From a virus: DNA of 64,000 bases. The DNA lies in IMG/VR virus record IMGVR_UViG_3300028315_000508, positions 1 to 64,000 of that record. The stretch is one strand, 5' to 3'. Positions 1-9,269 of this stretch are shown one piece after another (the first letter of the stretch is position 1; each line of letters begins with the position of its first letter). The notes under the pieces are model-generated. The model searched no databases. It was not told where the DNA came from and worked only from the letters and a program-made list of their open reading frames with translations. A program made the position numbers and the translations under genes.

Positions 1-666
1 ATGTCATGGGAATACACACAAGCCGATCTCGATCTCTGTAGAGCGATCGTGTTCCAGCTGAAGGGTGGTGCTCCTGGTTCTGACGGACAGAACAGAGGTG
101 GGAAGATTGAGTTTCAATTCCCACCGAAAATCACATCGGACAGCAGGAAAGGTGACTGGGTCGAAGAAGAGAAGCCCGGTTCAGAGCCAACGTTCGAGTA
201 CAAGAAATCGGGAGCCCGCGAAATCAGCATGAATTGGACCTACGTGGTCGATTCTTTCCAACAAGGCGGTTGGACAATTGGGCGAATCACAAGCAATATC
301 CGAACCCTTCGTGGCTACTTTGCCCAATCAAGGAACCCTGGGTCTAATCACGAGAACTTGGTTATCAAGTTCAAAATGTGGTCTATCGGCGGCACAGGAG
401 GTGGCCAACCAGACATGACGTGTCTCATTAAGAGTGTCGATGTCAAGTATGGCGACACGATTGTTGCACCTCCACGAGGTGGCTTTTTTGGCGGAATTAC
501 CGCTGCGGCTGGCGGAGGCAGTATTAACACAGATCAAGCATTCTTCCTACGCAGCGACATCACGGTCGATCTTCGAATTTGGACACAGGGCGAGGGCGAA
601 GGAGGCGGCGACATTCTCGAGAAAGTCGATGCTCTCTACAAGCGGCTAGACCCAGCGTGGTATTAA
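1..666 (+). CDS. baseplate/tail-tube initiator-like structural protein
   Basis: The 221-residue product has the look of the tube or hub-adaptor proteins of contractile tails (CIS tube / LysM-type baseplate family): an early QFPPKITSDSRKGDW strand segment, a central ISMNWTYVVDS strand and a C-terminal ITVDLRIWTQG strand. It lies one base upstream of a gp53-like LysM-type wedge gene, which fits a baseplate role. A Gly-rich stretch (residues about 157-176) is probably a flexible loop. The ATG is the first base of the window, so a start further upstream cannot be excluded and no ribosome site can be judged. The family assignment rests on pattern and context only. Confidence 0.6.
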   Translation: MSWEYTQADLDLCRAIVFQLKGGAPGSDGQNRGGKIEFQFPPKITSDSRKGDWVEEEKPGSEPTFEYKKSGAREISMNWTYVVDSFQQGGWTIGRITSNIRTLRGYFAQSRNPGSNHENLVIKFKMWSIGGTGGGQPDMTCLIKSVDVKYGDTIVAPPRGGFFGGITAAAGGGSINTDQAFFLRSDITVDLRIWTQGEGEGGGDILEKVDALYKRLDPAWY

Positions 667-667
667 A

Positions 668-985
668 ATGGCAGAACTAGGCGAATTTTCGAGATTCATC
701 AACACCGATGAAGTCGTCGTAGACGGTAAAGAAACCCTTGGCGTTTGGCAACCGCCGAACTTCATTAAAGCCAGGCCATCTGACGATCAGATCGGTATCT
801 TCAGAGTCACAAATGCCGTTGAAGGTAGGCCGGATCTCATCTCTCAACAGCTCTACGGCACACCCAAGCTCTTTTGGGTATTGATTGCGTTCAACAAGAT
901 TCGCAATCCTCTCAACTGGCCGAAAGCCGGTAGCACTATTGAATACCCATCGGAATCGGTTGTGTTCCCGCAGGTATCAGGCTGA
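668..985 (+). CDS. baseplate wedge protein, gp53/LysM-like
   Basis: This 105-residue protein carries the phage LysM-like signature seen in T4 gp53 and tail protein X: a 'GRPDLISQQLYGTPKLFWVL' segment, then an Asn-rich turn and a GSTIEYPS end. In gp53 this fold locks neighbouring baseplate wedges together. It follows the previous gene after one base, so both are probably translated from one message. Its last nine bases overlap the tail of the convergent hub gene. The fold is fairly secure; the exact gp53 equivalence is inferred from the baseplate neighbours. Confidence 0.8.
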   Translation: MAELGEFSRFINTDEVVVDGKETLGVWQPPNFIKARPSDDQIGIFRVTNAVEGRPDLISQQLYGTPKLFWVLIAFNKIRNPLNWPKAGSTIEYPSESVVFPQVSG

Positions 986-2281
986 GCCGCCGACTTTCTT
1001 TGCGAGCGAATCGAAATCGTATCTCGCCAAATAGAGGTCGGTCTTCCAACCACCACGCGTGATAACATGGTGGAAGCCGTAGACGAGCCAGTTGCCGTTG
1101 TAGAAATACAACTGGTTTCCTTCTTCATCTGGTTCTGTCAACCATTTCAAGTACACTGTGTCGACGCCAAGGCCGGTGCTTTCTGACCACTCTCCGTGGC
1201 CTCTGACCGTCAGTTTGAGTCTCATCACATTGTTGATGAGATTAAGCCAAATTCCTCTAGGTCGTCCGTCGATGTACTCGTCGTATGGTAGACCGATGTC
1301 ACCAGCAGAATAGATTTCAGGAAGTCCTGAAACAGTGCTCCAACCTATTTTCTGTGGACCGGCACCTACCGAATCGTCGGGTTTTGTGAACGATTCTTTC
1401 TTGGTCGTTTTTGCGACCTTCTTGGAGGTGGTCGTCATATCCTTGGCGAACACCTTTCGCTCTTTTTCGTCAGTGACGATATCGAGATATTGGCCCGCGA
1501 TCGCCGATAAGCCTTGTGTGACGAGCTTTGTCTCAATGATCGAAAGGGCGTTGTCTGCCAACATGTCCCACGATAGGACTGTGTCGCCTTTTCCTTTCCA
1601 GAATCGGTAGAATGCTCTTTGCTTGGAATTAAGCTCGGCCTGCTCTTTAATGATTAAGTCGTTGCCATCCATCCCAAGCAGCCAGTGGGTCTTGTTTCTT
1701 GTGACGGACGAGGACCAGTCGGTCAGGCTAGAGATAAAAGTCTTTGGGTCCTGCCTCATCATCCAGAAGCGATTCTCATCGTTGTCGATTGTATCGCTGA
1801 TTTCGAGATTTATGCCAGGTGCATATTCCTCGACGACCTGCCGGATGACACTGCTGACTTTCCCCTTGTAGGACTTGCCGGAGGCGTCTCCTGCGTTGAG
1901 GTACCATGAGGCAGGATCGATAGCCACAAATTCTAGATAAGCGTGTTCGGCTGGGCCGCCGTACGAATTTAAAGAAAGAACAATCGCACGTTGTTCCTTT
2001 GTGGCTGTCTGTGGAGGTTCTCCCTTGGCACTTGCTTTCAGCTGGAATTTGATCGGTAAGACTTGGCTTCTGGATTTCTCCAGATATCCGTTCTTGATCA
2101 GCAGGCTGAGCAGGTTGAGTTTGTTATCCCCAAGCTGGCCACGTACAATATATCCGCCGTTGACCATCGACTTGAACTCCAAACGGGAGAACAAGTAGCC
2201 GAAGTCCTTACCGGCTAAGTCGCCGATTAGGAACTCCAGCTTGATGATTGGTCTGGCTTGTGTTTGCGGTACGTTAGCCAT
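977..2281 (-). CDS. baseplate hub protein, gp27/late-control-D-like
   Basis: The 434-residue product resembles tail hub proteins of the gp27/GpD type: an N-terminal beta-rich domain (GGYIVRGQLGDNKLNLL), a middle region with a conserved 'VVEEYAPGINLEISDT' type helix-strand, and a second barrel near WSTVSGLPEIY. Such proteins form the trimeric hub on which the spike sits, and the spike gene lies just beyond the next gene. Oddly it is the only baseplate gene on the minus strand. Its ATG shares a CATG with the plus-strand ATG at 2280. No clear Shine-Dalgarno is visible. The function is inferred from pattern and position. Confidence 0.7.
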   Translation of the reverse strand: MANVPQTQARPIIKLEFLIGDLAGKDFGYLFSRLEFKSMVNGGYIVRGQLGDNKLNLLSLLIKNGYLEKSRSQVLPIKFQLKASAKGEPPQTATKEQRAIVLSLNSYGGPAEHAYLEFVAIDPASWYLNAGDASGKSYKGKVSSVIRQVVEEYAPGINLEISDTIDNDENRFWMMRQDPKTFISSLTDWSSSVTRNKTHWLLGMDGNDLIIKEQAELNSKQRAFYRFWKGKGDTVLSWDMLADNALSIIETKLVTQGLSAIAGQYLDIVTDEKERKVFAKDMTTTSKKVAKTTKKESFTKPDDSVGAGPQKIGWSTVSGLPEIYSAGDIGLPYDEYIDGRPRGIWLNLINNVMRLKLTVRGHGEWSESTGLGVDTVYLKWLTEPDEEGNQLYFYNGNWLVYGFHHVITRGGWKTDLYLARYDFDSLAKKVGGSA

Positions 2282-2561
2282 GAAATTACTCTGGATTCAC
2301 TACAAAGGCCAAAAGCGTACGAGATACATACTCTTCCTCAGTCTTGGGTCCCGAGACGGGAAGCTCGTCGGTTTGGACGCTGAGCTGGTGGATGACGCTT
2401 CTCGTGCGAAAATGTTGTCTGACAAAGCATTCCGGAATTTATCTTTGTATGCCAAACTCAACTGGCTGAGGAGATACTGTCCGGGAACGATGAAGGCAGC
2501 CTACCGTGAATTGCGTCAAAACGGCATCATATCCTCGAAAGAATACGCAATGAAATCCTAA
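2280..2561 (+). CDS. small hypothetical protein
   Basis: This 93-residue basic protein (begins MKLLWIHYKGQ, later LNWLRRYCPGTMKAAYRELR) is unrecognised. The chosen ATG overlaps the start of the divergent hub gene by the palindrome CATG. A longer reading from 2241 would run into that hub gene and has no better ribosome site. It ends 22 bases before the spike gene. The repeated Leu, Arg and Tyr residues suggest a small helical protein, perhaps a baseplate assembly factor, but this is only position-based. Confidence 0.5.
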   Translation: MKLLWIHYKGQKRTRYILFLSLGSRDGKLVGLDAELVDDASRAKMLSDKAFRNLSLYAKLNWLRRYCPGTMKAAYRELRQNGIISSKEYAMKS

Positions 2562-2583
2562 GTAGATAGGCTCGAGGAAACCG

Positions 2584-4752
2584 ATGTCAGACAATCTTGG
2601 AATAATCTGGGAAAAGTTCTTCTCCCACCGCACCAAACCGTTGTGGGACAGATTTCCTGGTCATTATCGTGCTTTGGTGGTCGAAACGAACGACCCGTTG
2701 GACATGTATCGGGTGCGATTCAAGTGCCCTGACATGCACGACTTCGATCTTGAAGTAGACGAATGCCCTTGGGCTGTACCGGCATTCGACCTAGGCGGCA
2801 AACGAGCTGGCCGATTCTCGCATCCTGTCATAGGCGACTGGATCTGGATCACTTTTGAACGCAATCACCCCTACGGCCCTATCTGGACCGGATTTGCCGA
2901 TCCAACTCGCCGTAAGTTCTATTCTTATCCGCAGGTGTTCACACCGACACCACTCAGCGTCAATGAAGAAGGCAAACCAGCAGACCAGCCAAGCGATTTC
3001 GATGAAGACTATCTGCCGAAAGACGGCCGCCCAATGGCACATGGCTGGGCAGATCGCTACGGAAATCTTGATATTCACTCCTCTGTTGGATTCTTTCCAA
3101 CAGAGCATGAAGACCCGCCACCGCCTCCCGATCATGACGCCGTACAAGGCTCCGACTTCAAACAGAAGTCGCGATCACCGGAGGTAAACGACCCTGATAA
3201 GAAGTATATGGCCCGTGTCACGAAATACGGCAATATCTTCTTGATGGGCGACCAGGGCTATCATTGGAAGAAAGAAGACGATGGCGAACTGGGCGAATTC
3301 AAAGGCGATTTCAAGGAAGATGAACAATTCGAGACCAAACGCTGGTTATTTCTCCAGAAGCTGCTGAATGATGGCGTACCGAAAGCGTCTCAGAAAGATG
3401 GCGATCAACGTAAAATGATCTGCCTGACGCGATATGGTAGCCGAATCGAAATCCGCGATACCGGCTGGGCTCAGATGGGGCCAATTGAATCCAAATCACG
3501 ACAAGGTGAATTTGGCCCATCTAGGATCTTGTCCAAAGAATCGAAGAGCGATTATCGCTGGATTAAAATCCGTACCAAGGGTGGTATGCTATTTCAAGCG
3601 TACGACAAGGGGTTCCACCCACAAGAAGACATGTTTATTAAACGGCATCTCCTTGAGGAATCCGGTTCCAAGAGCGAGATGGAAGACAAATACTGGGGAG
3701 ATCGTGACGCTAGATGGATTAGGATCGTCACACGGTATGGAATCAAGTCTGCCTGGGATGACAGGGGAAGCCACGACAAGCGTGCCCGTAAGCTCGAGGT
3801 CCCACGCGGCGTCGGATATTTGGTGAAGGGTAGAAGATCACCGGCGGCAAAGAAAAGGCCCGCGATGGGCAAGCCGCGTGGCTTCCAGTGGGAATTCAAC
3901 GAACGGGATGATGCGAATCATTCGATGTGGTGTTCTCCATTGGGGCAAGCTATTGAACTCAACGACCGCTATCAGTACATGATGCTGACTGCGGCACTTG
4001 GTGATTCTTGGGTGCCAAAATGGCGACATATCAAAGAAAACGAATTCATCGCCAAGCCGACGATGCTCAAGAACCCGGAAAAGAAGACACACCATCTGAA
4101 ACTCGACCACGATAACGAGTATATCCGATTTAAGACTCGTGGCGGTAAAGGCGTTAAGCCGAAGATGCCAGCAAATCCAAGCGGTGTTGGCGGCAGTGAG
4201 ATCAATCAGGGATGGGAAGCTCACGACGGCCAGAAGGGTGATGGTCCATGGGTCGAGATGGTCGATTGCCAACGTCGCGGAATGTGGTTCAGCAAAAAGG
4301 AGCAGCTCGGTATCTGGAGGGCCAAGAAGGGTCGCCAGATGTACCAATGGTTCGATGATCGGCAAAGGAAGATTGTCATCTTCAATAATGAGGCTGCTGG
4401 TACCATCGAGATTTATGCCAATCGGCAAGTGAATGTGATCACGAACAACGACATCAATTTGCGTGCGGATAGGCACATCTTCATCAGAGCTGGCCAATCG
4501 ATTCGGATGCAGGCCGGTGGTACGAGATTCACTCTGTTCGGTGGAAATATCGCGACCAATGGAAAATACTACGGTCCCGAGGTCAATGCATTTGTCTGCG
4601 GCGTCTTCCCCGGTCCTGGTGCTGGTTGCAGGAATTCTGGTGGTGCTGTGGTGGATAGGATTACACGGCCGACAGTCCCACGACCACGAGAACCGAAGGA
4701 TAGAGCGAAAACATACAATAAACCCTACGAGAAGGCTGAAGAGATCAAGTGA
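2584..4752 (+). CDS. baseplate central spike protein, gp5/VgrG-like
   Basis: The 722-residue protein begins with an OB-fold like that of gp5/VgrG spikes: 'YRALVVETNDPLDMYRVRFK' followed by CPWAVPAF and a VIGDWIWITFERNHPYGPIW end, in the first 120 residues. The middle holds several repeats of a RYGxxI / WIRIVTRYG type. The C-terminus (IEIYANRQVNVITNNDINLR, then IFIRAGQSIRMQAGG) is a beta-helix needle. No lysozyme domain of the T4 gp5 type is evident. A good ribosome site (GAGGAAACCG) precedes the ATG. The tip ends in a Pro/Arg-rich tail. It would puncture the host envelope at the tail tip. Confidence 0.85.
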   Translation: MSDNLGIIWEKFFSHRTKPLWDRFPGHYRALVVETNDPLDMYRVRFKCPDMHDFDLEVDECPWAVPAFDLGGKRAGRFSHPVIGDWIWITFERNHPYGPIWTGFADPTRRKFYSYPQVFTPTPLSVNEEGKPADQPSDFDEDYLPKDGRPMAHGWADRYGNLDIHSSVGFFPTEHEDPPPPPDHDAVQGSDFKQKSRSPEVNDPDKKYMARVTKYGNIFLMGDQGYHWKKEDDGELGEFKGDFKEDEQFETKRWLFLQKLLNDGVPKASQKDGDQRKMICLTRYGSRIEIRDTGWAQMGPIESKSRQGEFGPSRILSKESKSDYRWIKIRTKGGMLFQAYDKGFHPQEDMFIKRHLLEESGSKSEMEDKYWGDRDARWIRIVTRYGIKSAWDDRGSHDKRARKLEVPRGVGYLVKGRRSPAAKKRPAMGKPRGFQWEFNERDDANHSMWCSPLGQAIELNDRYQYMMLTAALGDSWVPKWRHIKENEFIAKPTMLKNPEKKTHHLKLDHDNEYIRFKTRGGKGVKPKMPANPSGVGGSEINQGWEAHDGQKGDGPWVEMVDCQRRGMWFSKKEQLGIWRAKKGRQMYQWFDDRQRKIVIFNNEAAGTIEIYANRQVNVITNNDINLRADRHIFIRAGQSIRMQAGGTRFTLFGGNIATNGKYYGPEVNAFVCGVFPGPGAGCRNSGGAVVDRITRPTVPRPREPKDRAKTYNKPYEKAEEIK

Positions 4753-5477
4753 TAATTAAGTTCCCCACAGGGCTCTATGATCTGCCGGTGGCACCTTCTG
4801 ACAACAGAAGTGTGACCTTTACGATCAGTAATGAAGAGCCACCGAGGACGAACCTGATCTTCCCCAAGATCCCTCCTGGGATTGTGGATAGGAAGAGAAC
4901 GCCGAAGACTATCACTCTCGTAGAACGTCGTGGCAGTGTCGGCGACCTGATCTTTTCTGTGTCGCGAGCGGCACGCATCAAAGAGGGAAACAACGCTCAA
5001 CAATTCGAGACCGGACAAATCTTGTCCTTTGGTGATGTGCCGCTTCTGTCGTTGGACCCAATGCTCGTCAGCGAGAAAACAGAGACTCAGCACGATCTGA
5101 ACAGATTCGATTATTCGAGTCTTGGTGTGACGGCAGAAGAGCAACAATTGATCGCAAATTCCTCCATCAGTACGCATAATGCGTTAGTCGATCGATTGAA
5201 TGATTTGAAGCGTCAACGAGCCGATGCCGAAATCATCGTAAACTCACAACAGAAAATCATCAACGAAGCAACCAGGAACATCGAGGCTCTAGAGATCATT
5301 GCCGACAGTTCAGCAGAAACCAGTGATGATGTCTTGAGTCTGATCGGCAAGCTCAAATTGAAGCGGCAAGAGGCATTTACGGCAAGGAATGCTGCATCTG
5401 CACTTGCCAATATGGTTGCGATAGAAGCCGATGAAGTGGTTTCGGAACTTCGAACTGTTGCGACGGTGCTGAAATGA
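4749..5477 (+). CDS. hypothetical baseplate-operon protein
   Basis: The 242-residue product is unrecognised. It starts at a GTG that overlaps the spike gene stop by GTGA, so it is likely translationally coupled to it. The first 115 residues look beta-rich (VTFTISNEEPPRTNLIF); residues about 120-235 are predicted coiled helices rich in Ala, Glu, Asn (ADAEIIVNSQQKIINEATRN). It sits between the spike and gp25 genes, which makes a virion or assembly role likely. The four-base overlap with the following gene (ATGA) continues the coupling. Confidence 0.7.
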   Translation: MIIKFPTGLYDLPVAPSDNRSVTFTISNEEPPRTNLIFPKIPPGIVDRKRTPKTITLVERRGSVGDLIFSVSRAARIKEGNNAQQFETGQILSFGDVPLLSLDPMLVSEKTETQHDLNRFDYSSLGVTAEEQQLIANSSISTHNALVDRLNDLKRQRADAEIIVNSQQKIINEATRNIEALEIIADSSAETSDDVLSLIGKLKLKRQEAFTARNAASALANMVAIEADEVVSELRTVATVLK

Positions 5478-5878
5478 CAGCAATTTTTTACGGATATAAT
5501 CCTCCTTTCATTGGCGGAGTGCAGAACGTGCTCTCACGACAGGAGGATCTACGTCTTATCAAGAATGACATGTTGCAACTATTGTTGACCATTCCTGGTG
5601 AGCGTACGATGCGTCCGGATTTTGGGGTGAATCTGCGAAACTTTGTCTTCGAGCCGTTGACTGAATCTGATTATTCGATTCTTGAGTCGGATATCAGAGC
5701 ATCGCTTGATCGGCAAGAAAGACGAGTGATTGTGGATAATGTCGTCATCACACCATTCGAAGATGAAAACCGCGTCAGAATCGACATCCTGGCAAGACTG
5801 AAATCAGACCCGAAGCAGGAAGTTACGGTCCAGCTCTTCTTGCGTAATGACGGTAGCATCCCGCAGGGAGCCCTCTAA
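5474..5878 (+). CDS. baseplate wedge / sheath initiator gp25-like
   Basis: The 134-residue protein matches the GPW/gp25 family of T4 gp25 and phage P2 W: a hydrophobic start, 'IKNDMLQLLLTIPGERTMRP' with the conserved GER-x-MRPDFG motif, then the central helix and the strand pair VVITPFEDENRVRIDI. In contractile tails this protein joins the baseplate wedge to the first sheath ring. Length is typical. It overlaps both neighbours by a few bases (ATGA upstream, TAATG downstream). Confidence 0.93.
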   Translation: MTAIFYGYNPPFIGGVQNVLSRQEDLRLIKNDMLQLLLTIPGERTMRPDFGVNLRNFVFEPLTESDYSILESDIRASLDRQERRVIVDNVVITPFEDENRVRIDILARLKSDPKQEVTVQLFLRNDGSIPQGAL

Positions 5879-7473
5879 TGGCGACAGACGTCCGAGAAAC
5901 ACTTTTTGATCTTCCTAATAGCCCAGACGAATTCGGCGTAATCTTGCCGCCGAGTAATTTGCGGCGTCTGGACTTTAGTGGTCTCGACTACACCACGGCT
6001 CGTAAAGCGATCATCGAGTATATTCGCACCTACTTCCCAGACGACTTCAACGACTTTGTGGCCAGCAACGGCATTATGATGATCATGGAGATCATCGCTG
6101 CGACAACAGCGAAACTTTCTCTTCGTTCTGACATTCTGGCCAATGAAGCGTTCCTTCCGACCGCACAGACAGAGCAGGCCGTTGTTAACCATCTCGCTCT
6201 GATCAATCAGCGGATTTTGAGGCAAACGCCTGCTGTTGTTGATATCGAAATTACCGTCGAACAGCCGGTCTTCACTGACATCGAAGTCGATCCCGGTTTG
6301 TCGTTTACAACGACTGGCGGCCCGGATGGTAAGTCTGTTATCTATGAAGTTTTCAGAGCACCTGGAGACTGGACAAGCAAGATCATCATCCCGGCCGGGA
6401 AACGTGGTGTGATCGCCTGGGGAGTTGAGGGTCAATTCTCGGCTCCATTTGTTGTCATCAGTGCTGGTGGTCCAAACCAGACCTACACCATCAGCGAAGT
6501 CAACATGCTCGAAGATCCGATCTTCGTAACGGTTACAGTCGGCAACGATGTTGAAGAATGGGACGTCATTACGGAACCAATCGAGAGGTTCGGGCCAAAC
6601 GACAAGGTGGTTGAAGTCAACTTTTTCGAGAACAATGCGATCTTCAGATTCGGCGATGATGTAACCGGTCAAGCTCCGTTGTCTGGCTCCTCGATCAAGT
6701 TCACTTTCAGGACCGGCGGTGGAATTCGTGGTAGGATTGGTGTGGCCCAAATCGATTCGACTCGGCCAATTACTCCTCTACCACCGGCCAACGCGTCAAC
6801 GACTGTTCGATTCAGGAATATCTCTCCTTCGGCTGGTGGAACAGACAAAGAATCAATCGAGCGTGCAAAAAAGAGGGCTCCGAGAGATTTTGCCGTGCAA
6901 CGGAGTATTGTCACAGCTGACGATTACGCCCAGACTGCGTCATCGTTTGCACACCCTGTATTCGGCTCGATCAGCAAGTCGTTGGCAACGATCCGTACTG
7001 GTTTGAATGCCAATCTTGTCGAGGTGTATGCGTTGGCGGAAGGACCTGACGGGCTTCCGGTTACGCCAAATGCTGGTCTGAAAGCTGGTCTCGTCACATT
7101 CTTTAAAGACCTGAATGTCTTGACAGACCATGTGGAAGTATTGGACGGGGCCATCAGAGCCGTAGATATCGATATGACTGTTGTCGTCAACAGGAATGCT
7201 GACGCTTCGGTCGTGAAGGAACGGGTTGAAAACGCCCTGACCGATTATTTCGATATCGCTCGTTGGGAGATGGGACAAGAGTTTTACATTTCAAATCTCA
7301 TCGAGACGATTGAAGCCATTGATGGTATTGCCTACGTCAATCTCTTTGAGCCATCCAACAACATCCTTCGAACCGGCAGTCTTGCCGATCCAACGAGTGA
7401 CGGGATTGGCTTGAACGAGGTGATCGTCGAAGGGGAAAGAAAGACATCGTACTTCTACGAGAAGATCCAATGA
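5878..7473 (+). CDS. baseplate wedge protein, gp6/J-like
   Basis: The 531-residue protein has the order expected of the baseplate J/gp6 family: an N-terminal helical part ending YIRTYFPDDFNDF, a core domain with 'GRIGVAQIDSTRPITPLPPA' and the SAGGTDKESIERAKKRAP segment typical of J proteins, then the VTADDYAQTAS helix. The C-terminal domain has FDIARWEMGQEFYISNLIE. Two copies normally form the wedge core that opens at infection. It starts one base after the gp25 stop codon begins (TAATG). Assignment is strong. Confidence 0.92.
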   Translation: MATDVRETLFDLPNSPDEFGVILPPSNLRRLDFSGLDYTTARKAIIEYIRTYFPDDFNDFVASNGIMMIMEIIAATTAKLSLRSDILANEAFLPTAQTEQAVVNHLALINQRILRQTPAVVDIEITVEQPVFTDIEVDPGLSFTTTGGPDGKSVIYEVFRAPGDWTSKIIIPAGKRGVIAWGVEGQFSAPFVVISAGGPNQTYTISEVNMLEDPIFVTVTVGNDVEEWDVITEPIERFGPNDKVVEVNFFENNAIFRFGDDVTGQAPLSGSSIKFTFRTGGGIRGRIGVAQIDSTRPITPLPPANASTTVRFRNISPSAGGTDKESIERAKKRAPRDFAVQRSIVTADDYAQTASSFAHPVFGSISKSLATIRTGLNANLVEVYALAEGPDGLPVTPNAGLKAGLVTFFKDLNVLTDHVEVLDGAIRAVDIDMTVVVNRNADASVVKERVENALTDYFDIARWEMGQEFYISNLIETIEAIDGIAYVNLFEPSNNILRTGSLADPTSDGIGLNEVIVEGERKTSYFYEKIQ

Positions 7474-7883
7474 CCGACTGGGTCGACAAGTGCTGGGGAA
7501 AGACGCGAGAATTAGTCGATTCTCCGTTTTATTCCAAGCACGAACTCGAACTAATTGCTGGCGGTTATTGCTCGATTCATTACCATCGAGAACGTGCAAA
7601 CCGGTTTATCATCCAATCGGGCACGGTGGAGATCGTAGAGTTTTTCGGGCCTCGATTCAACCGGCATCTCCTAGGCCCTGACAATACATATGATGTCGCG
7701 TCGCTTGTGCCGCACATGTTTATCGTCCACAAGAACGGGATGATGTTAGAGGAGTACTTCCCGGATCGCGGAGGTGTCGTCGACAGAGGCGACATCATTC
7801 GCCTGATTGAGGGCGGAAAGGTTGAGGACCTGGCAGAGCTGCAAGGTTTGCCTAGGAAGCTTTTGGCTCAGATCGATGTTTAA
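7470..7883 (+). CDS. cupin-fold protein, mannose-6-phosphate isomerase-like
   Basis: The 137-residue product is a single cupin barrel: 'YCSIHYHRERANRFIIQSGT' contains the metal-ligand motif HxHxxR...N and the GTVEIVEFFG strand, resembling the C-terminal cupin of type II phosphomannose isomerases. It overlaps the gp6 stop by ATGA, so it is co-expressed with baseplate genes. It may modify a sugar or serve as a small structural barrel in the baseplate; the sequence does not decide. The two His in HYH suggest a bound metal. Confidence 0.75.
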   Translation: MTDWVDKCWGKTRELVDSPFYSKHELELIAGGYCSIHYHRERANRFIIQSGTVEIVEFFGPRFNRHLLGPDNTYDVASLVPHMFIVHKNGMMLEEYFPDRGGVVDRGDIIRLIEGGKVEDLAELQGLPRKLLAQIDV

Positions 7884-8241
7884 AGAACAAGTCATCACAA
7901 TTTGGATGATCGTGTACGACGGCGAAGCCAGTCAGGTTTACACGACTACCAATTTTGACAAGATGCTTGCTTCCATCGAAAGCTCGATTCGTGGCTATTT
8001 TGGTGAAGATTCGCCAGCCGCTGAGCATGTCTATAAGCAGATCATCACAAAGGTTAGAGGGGCCGAAGAACAACCAGCTATACCGATGCGGTTTGGCCCT
8101 CTTCAAATCGTCGTCTACCGCTGGGAAATCGATGACTCGAACAAGGTCCATGAGATCCTTGGCCGCTGCTATGACGTTATCGATGATCCGTTGCTGCGAG
8201 AAGAGATCGAATCTCTTTTCTCAGCGAGCGTGTTTACCTAG
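7876..8241 (+). CDS. hypothetical protein of the baseplate operon
   Basis: The 121-residue protein (MFKEQVITIWMIV...) is unrecognised. The start is chosen at the ATG that overlaps the cupin stop by eight bases; a longer in-frame reading would overlap the cupin gene by about 75 bases. It has alternating strands and helices, for example PLQIVVYRWEIDD, and a C-terminal acidic helix DPLLREEIESLF. Position at the end of the baseplate run suggests a structural or assembly role. Its end overlaps the convergent gene by eight bases. Confidence 0.65.
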   Translation: MFKEQVITIWMIVYDGEASQVYTTTNFDKMLASIESSIRGYFGEDSPAAEHVYKQIITKVRGAEEQPAIPMRFGPLQIVVYRWEIDDSNKVHEILGRCYDVIDDPLLREEIESLFSASVFT

Positions 8242-8581
8242 GGTTGGTGTCGAGAGATTCTGAGAGCTGGGTTTTGAAACCTCTCAGAACATCAGCTGCT
8301 AGTGACATCGATTCCAGGATGTCACCTCTGAAGAATACCATCGGACGGCTGAATTGCTCCGCTTCGTCTGGGTTTGCTTCTTTTGGTGTTGGATATATCG
8401 CGATTGCCATCGCGACCTGCACACCATGCTTTTCGCATTGCTCGCCGAATCCATCCATCAGCTCGTGGAATCGCTGTTCAAAGATGTCTTGTCCGTCGAC
8501 CTCGACATGTTGATCGAGGTTATCTTCAGCCTGCTCAGATGCGTCGTCGTTGTTGTTTTGGAGTTCAGTCTTGTCAGTCAT
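8234..8581 (-). CDS. hypothetical acidic protein
   Basis: The 115-residue product is not recognised. A strong ribosome site reads GAGGAG six bases before the ATG on the minus strand. The first 40 residues are acidic and Asn/Asp/Glu-rich (likely disordered), followed by helices around DIFEQRFHELMDGFGEQCEK and a strand VQVAMAIAIYPTPKE. It lies alone on the minus strand between two plus-strand genes. Confidence 0.75.
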   Translation of the reverse strand: MTDKTELQNNNDDASEQAEDNLDQHVEVDGQDIFEQRFHELMDGFGEQCEKHGVQVAMAIAIYPTPKEANPDEAEQFSRPMVFFRGDILESMSLAADVLRGFKTQLSESLDTNPR

Positions 8582-8606
8582 TGCATCTCCTCGTATTGGC
8601 TCTCAC

Positions 8607-9269
8607 ATGAAAGCATGTCATGTGTCTGCTGATCAGATCTGGAAGGTGTGGAACTGGTGCTCTGACTCCTATTTACGGCACGGCATCCGGCTCTCTTTCC
8701 CTAAAAACACTCAGCCAGAGAAGACCTACCAATGGCGTTACTGCCGCTCACTCGCTGAAAAGTTCGACGAGTGGGATTTCGATGACGAAACTTCGGTTCG
8801 TTTTATTGATACGGCGGTGAAGCACGCCAAGAAGATAGGCGTGCTTCGGAAGGGCTTGGCAGTCTTACATCAGGGCAATATGCTCGATGTGGTCTACAGT
8901 CTGTTGCAGGAAGAAGCTACACTATATTCGCAATCTATTGATTCAATCCAAGCAACGAAAAGGTGGATGGATCAGCAGATTGGGAGCAACCCACCTCTCG
9001 AAGTTCTGCTTCACAGGGAACGTGACGGGGCCTTTTGCAACGTTACAATCTGGTACCAGGCTAACAAACTGTCGGCCTTGTACATCGCGTTGTCGAAATC
9101 CTGCTGCAAAGCCCTCGCCAAACTGAAGAAGCTTGAGTTAGATGAACGTGAGATGCTGCCAAAAGTGACGGATCTTTACCGGCTGAGGTATGACTTCCTT
9201 CGTGATGTCAACAACCTCAAACAAGCAAGAAGCACCCTTGGCGATGATTGGAGAGAATTGTGTCATTGA
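8607..9269 (+). CDS. hypothetical helical protein
   Basis: The 220-residue product is unrecognised and largely helical with several Trp and Leu patches (LSALYIALSKSCCKALAKLK). The ATG at 8607 is preferred over an upstream start at 8550, because the longer reading would overlap the divergent gene's start and its ribosome site. It ends inside the reductase start region, so the two genes are probably coupled. No catalytic motif is visible. Confidence 0.7.
   Translation: MKACHVSADQIWKVWNWCSDSYLRHGIRLSFPKNTQPEKTYQWRYCRSLAEKFDEWDFDDETSVRFIDTAVKHAKKIGVLRKGLAVLHQGNMLDVVYSLLQEEATLYSQSIDSIQATKRWMDQQIGSNPPLEVLLHRERDGAFCNVTIWYQANKLSALYIALSKSCCKALAKLKKLELDEREMLPKVTDLYRLRYDFLRDVNNLKQARSTLGDDWRELCH

Noticed and set aside
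3838-4497. 219-residue minus-strand ORF in the spike gene
   Set aside because: Mirror of the spike C-terminal region; no start signal.
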